Under the pieces are notes generated by a model, which saw only the letters and a program-made list of their open reading frames with translations, ran no database searches and was not told the origin of the DNA. 8,643 nucleotides of DNA, from contig NZ_JALBUS010000031.1 of the NCBI RefSeq assembly GCF_033971885.1, positions 1-8,643 of the forward strand. Direction: 5' to 3'. This DNA is from Absicoccus intestinalis. Its GTDB lineage: Bacteria > Bacillota_I > Bacilli_A > Erysipelotrichales > Erysipelotrichaceae. Positions 6,391 through 8,643 of the stretch are shown one piece after another. Position numbers and translations under genes: made by a program. Every line of letters begins with the position of its first letter. Position 1 is the first letter of the stretch.

Positions 6391-7131
6391 ATGACTGCAC
6401 TTGCTTTCAGTGGACCGAAACAATTATATTACCAGCTTTACAGCCAATTGTTTCAAAGTATATATAGTGGTCAGTATAAAATAGGTGATATTATGCCCAC
6501 TGAAAATTCATTGGCAGAAAATCTACATGTAAGTCGAACTACTGTACGAAGTGCCATGGAAATGCTGGTACAGGAAGGCATGATAAAAAGACAACGTGGT
6601 AAAGGGAGTATTGTTATATCCAATACACCAAAAAGTGCGTTGAGCCATGTTGTCAGTTATGCAAAGAAAAATGATATTGATAAAGGAAATATATACAATA
6701 AGGTGTTAATTTTACATATTGATAAAGGCTTATTAGATATTAATCATGATCTACATTTAGATAAAAAAGCTGAAATCATCCATATGGAAAGAATTCATTA
6801 TGTAAATGAAGAGCCATGTTATCTAGTCGTTAATTACTTTGAAAAAGCATATGTTCCAGACATTATGGATCATGATTTTTCAAAAGAATCACTTCGTGCT
6901 TTCTTAAAATTACATTATGGCATTCTATGGGAATGTGCCACACAAGAAATTTATTGCATTCTTGCGGATGATGAAAAAGCCAATCAATTTAAAATCAAAA
7001 AAAACAGTCCTCTTATGTTGGTAAAAAGAATCTCTTATGATAAAAACAATTTACCGCGAGAAGTTGTTTATACATATTATCGTGCTGATTTATACCACCT
7101 TGAAATTAAACTATCGAATGAATGTATATGA
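6391..7131 (+). CDS. GntR-family (HutC/UTRA) transcriptional regulator
   Basis: This is a 246-residue regulator. Residues 9-77 form a GntR winged helix-turn-helix (GDIMPTENSLAENLHVSRTT, then the wing QRGKGSIV). Residues about 95-240 form a UTRA ligand-binding domain, which in HutC-type members binds small molecules such as phosphosugars. I choose ATG 6391, 1 nt past the SDR stop codon, because it gives the usual short lead before the HTH; a TTG at 6364 in the same frame would only add residues overlapping the SDR gene. It is inside the operon it probably controls, so induction would be self-reinforcing or self-limiting. The palindrome at 1047-1062 is the best candidate target. With RpiR upstream, the locus has two different sugar-sensing regulators. 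Confidence 0.93.
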   Translation: MTALAFSGPKQLYYQLYSQLFQSIYSGQYKIGDIMPTENSLAENLHVSRTTVRSAMEMLVQEGMIKRQRGKGSIVISNTPKSALSHVVSYAKKNDIDKGNIYNKVLILHIDKGLLDINHDLHLDKKAEIIHMERIHYVNEEPCYLVVNYFEKAYVPDIMDHDFSKESLRAFLKLHYGILWECATQEIYCILADDEKANQFKIKKNSPLMLVKRISYDKNNLPREVVYTYYRADLYHLEIKLSNECI

Positions 7132-7739
7132 AACAAACATTAGTTTTATTGGCTGGTTATCCAGGAACAGGAAAAACATATTTAAGCCAATTGATCCAAC
7201 AGAAAATTGGTGCATTTCAAGAAGTAAGTCCTGATACAATCAAAGAGAGAAATTGGGATATTTTTGGCTTTGATACATTACAAGAAAAAGAATCATTGAT
7301 CCAGCTGAGCTGGAAAGAATACTATTTAGAAATAGAAGAATGGTTTAAAAGAAACAAAAATGTCATTTCGGATTATCCGTTCAGTAGTAAGCAACATGAT
7401 CAATTACATCATCTTACAGATAAATATCAATATCAAGTTATAACTGTACGTCTGATTAGTGATTTAAATATTCTCTTTGAACGACAAAAAAATCGAGATT
7501 TGAATACAAATAGACATCTGGGCCATATTGTTCTACAGTATCATAAAGGCATGAAATTACAAAATCACAAACAAGCAGATAATTTATTAACAAAAGAAGA
7601 ATTTTTTGATCGTTGCTTAAATCGTGGCTATCAATCATTTTCATTAGGAAAATTGTATGAAGTGGATGTCACTGATTTTTCTAAAGTGGATTATTCAACA
7701 TTATTAAATAACATTAAACAAGATATATATAACTCTTAA
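7122..7739 (+). CDS. Small P-loop kinase, AAA_33-like, substrate unknown
   Basis: This is a 205-residue nucleotide-binding protein. GYPGTGKT (12-19) is a clear Walker A near the N-terminus. SPDTIKERNWDIFGFD (36-51) follows with a D...R element, then VISDYPF (81-87) with Asp84 as the likely Walker B or catalytic acid. RLISDLNILFERQKNRD (110-126) has the Arg pair expected of a lid in AAA_33/zeta-toxin/gluconate-kinase-like small-molecule kinases. There is no membrane segment or toxin partner. As the last operon gene it overlaps gntR; the second ATG (7128) gives an ATGA overlap and would remove only two residues, so either start is possible. It may phosphorylate a pathway sugar so that the aldolase gets a bisphosphate. 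That is inference from context only. Confidence 0.75.
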   Translation: MYMKQTLVLLAGYPGTGKTYLSQLIQQKIGAFQEVSPDTIKERNWDIFGFDTLQEKESLIQLSWKEYYLEIEEWFKRNKNVISDYPFSSKQHDQLHHLTDKYQYQVITVRLISDLNILFERQKNRDLNTNRHLGHIVLQYHKGMKLQNHKQADNLLTKEEFFDRCLNRGYQSFSLGKLYEVDVTDFSKVDYSTLLNNIKQDIYNS

Positions 7740-7786
7740 ATGAATATATATATACTCTAAATTTATATGTATTTTAGGCGATGAAT

Positions 7787-7854
7787 ATTCCAAGATGACG
7801 GAGCCATCCATTCCATTTCTCAGAACCACCTATTCAATGAAAAATGAGCCACTT
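7787..7854. repeat. Degenerate 22-23-bp tandem repeats, possible IS21-type end remnant
   Basis: Three consecutive units begin ATTCCAAG (7787), ATTCCATT (7810) and ATTCAATG (7832). They carry GAGCCATC (7801), GAACCACC (7823) and GAGCCACT (7846) at matching places. On the minus strand they read as spaced GTGGCTC/GTGGTTC/GATGGCTC blocks. Multiple terminal repeats of this style are known at the ends of IS21-family insertion sequences, where the transposase IstA binds. No transposase gene is present here, so at most this is a solo end or scar. The repeat pattern is seen directly; the IS21 link is from memory of such ends. Confidence 0.4.
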
Positions 7855-7886
7855 CAATCACAATCAACATCCTGAAGTGGCTTTGA
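7847..7886. terminator. Bidirectional terminator between the convergent kinase and DUF1998 genes
   Basis: AGCCACTTCA (7847-7856) and TGAAGTGGCT (7873-7882) form a perfect 10-bp stem with a 16-nt loop. A short T run (TTT) follows on plus, and CATTTTTCATTG follows on minus. It lies 107 nt after the kinase stop and 5 nt beyond the DUF1998 stop, so it can end both convergent transcripts, with the better T tract serving the leftward one. The arms share the GAGCCACT block of the tandem repeats, so it may have arisen from them. Confidence 0.7.
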
Positions 7887-7887
7887 T

Positions 7888-8574
7888 TCATCTATTGTTT
7901 AATTTTTGAATTTCTTCTAAAAGATATTCTGTTTCCTCTTTTGCATATTTTCTAACAAGTTTTTCATGAAAAGTTTGGTTATAATAATTTCTCAAACAAT
8001 TGTAACAAGAAGTATTTTCATCGCAACAATCTTGAGAAACCTTATCTAATGTGCTATTTAGAACCTTAATAAAAGCATCTTTATCTACCAACCTTTTTGA
8101 ATGTCCTGCTCCACCAGGCACATTATCAAAAATAAGAATATCATAACTGTATGTCTCAAAATTACTATCAAGAACACCATCTATATCATTACGTTCAATA
8201 TCTAAAGCATTGCTCATTCCTTCTAATAATGCGTACATAAAAGACAATGCTTTTGAATAAGCTTTATCTTTACTGTCTGCGTCAATTAGTTTTAAAGAAG
8301 GAATGTTAAATCGAGCCACATCTGTTCTAAAACTGTGCCCTAATTCGATTTTTTGTAATGTTTTATTATTACAATCAAATTGTCGATAATTTTTATGTTC
8401 TTTGACTAGGTTTTTCAAAATAGAATTTCTACGAGCAATTTGTGTATATCCACAAATGGGGCATATGTGGAAAGTCTCTTTATTTTTTACCAATAGCTCA
8501 TCATTTGCACTTGTTATGTAAGCGTCAGATAAATCAGTGTCTATGATGTTATAAACAAAACCCGTTGTGAACAA
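7888..8574 (-). pseudogene. 5'-truncated DUF1998 (helicase C-terminal/defence-type) gene fragment
   Basis: The 228 readable residues match the C-terminal zinc-binding DUF1998 region found in MrfA-type helicases and in anti-phage proteins such as DrmA/DrmB (DISARM) and DruE (Druantia). Visible marks are CPICG (38-42), GHSFRTDVARF (79-89), VPGGAGH (152-158), and the Cys cluster CC...CYNCLRNYYNQ (183-200) with HEKLVRKYA after it. Full proteins are several hundred to over 1000 residues, so the helicase or N-terminal part is missing. The only possible start is a TTG at 8574, inside the arm of the repeat hairpin and with no good ribosome binding site. In the same frame a TAA occurs at 8601-8599, and the other two forward frames are also closed in the repeat. 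I therefore read it as a broken gene, although expression from TTG is not excluded. Confidence 0.7.
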
Positions 8575-8643
8575 ACAGTTATTTGTATCATAACGGGTTT
8601 ATTTACATATTGTCTTTATATCACTGCACCATGGCAGATAATC
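8518..8643 (-). repeat. Right copy of the perfect 126-bp inverted repeat
   Basis: Exact reverse complement of 2-127. Its inner part (8518-8574) encodes the first 19 residues of the DUF1998 fragment and its outer part contains the hairpin. Unlike the left copy, reading continues into 209 more DUF1998-type residues, so this side is the original context and the left copy is the duplicate or the rearranged junction. Confidence 0.97.
8550..8600. terminator. Bipartite hairpin in the right repeat
   Basis: Mirror of the left hairpin: arms 8558-8570 and 8588-8600, with the inner stem 8571-8575/8582-8586. On the minus strand it lies immediately before and across the only start codon of the DUF1998 fragment, so it would end transcription of whatever lies to the right and reduce entry into the fragment. 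On the plus strand a TTTATTT run follows the arm. Confidence 0.5.

Noticed and set aside
7037..7234. Plus-strand open frame across the gntR-kinase junction
   Set aside because: It lies in another frame of two supported genes, with no motif.
7456..7644. Minus-strand open frame inside the kinase gene
   Set aside because: Antisense to the kinase, no recognisable domain.
7122..7739. Zeta-type toxin of a toxin-antitoxin pair
   Set aside because: The P-loop and Arg pair are compatible with the fold, but there is no epsilon-like antitoxin gene beside it and it is embedded in a metabolic operon.
1..8643. CRISPR array, tRNA or rRNA genes
   Set aside because: No regularly spaced repeats with unique spacers and no recognisable structural RNA were seen on either strand.

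Overview
This is a low-GC Gram-positive (Bacillota) segment. The evidence is AT-rich codon use, strong AGGAGG-type ribosome binding sites, A/T-rich intergenic DNA, a mannose-family PTS and RpiR plus GntR/HutC regulators. The style would suit Erysipelotrichia or Lactobacillales, but the sequence does not fix the genus.

Layout: positions 2-127 and 8518-8643 are a perfect 126-bp inverted repeat that bounds almost exactly the whole window. Next to the left copy lies a leftward rpiR-type regulator (155-901). A divergent control region (902-1125) follows. Then comes one tight rightward operon (1126-7739): class II ketose-bisphosphate aldolase, zinc-dependent polyol/sugar dehydrogenase, a fused PTS IIC-IID membrane protein, PTS IIA, PTS IIB, a short-chain dehydrogenase, a GntR/UTRA regulator and a small P-loop kinase. 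Gene gaps are 1-20 nt or overlaps throughout. After the operon there is a short degenerate tandem-repeat array (7787-7854), a bidirectional terminator (7847-7882), and a leftward C-terminal fragment of a DUF1998 helicase-type protein (7888-8574) that runs into the right inverted repeat without a convincing start.

Function: the gene set resembles the L-sorbose systems of lactobacilli and enterics, which have a mannose-class PTS, an MDR-type sugar-phosphate reductase, an SDR-type hexitol-6-phosphate dehydrogenase and an aldolase (SorG in Lactobacillus casei). The likely scheme is PTS uptake and phosphorylation of a ketose, hexitol or related sugar, one or two redox steps that move the carbonyl, and aldol cleavage to trioses. 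The small AAA_33-like kinase is not part of that textbook pathway and may make the bisphosphate the aldolase needs. The exact sugar cannot be read from sequence. Two regulators bracket the operon, and palindromes in the divergent region are candidate operators for them.

The most notable points are the inverted repeat at both ends (an invertible segment, a duplication scar, or a contig broken at a repeat), the broken DUF1998 gene at that repeat, the IIC-IID fusion and the extra kinase.
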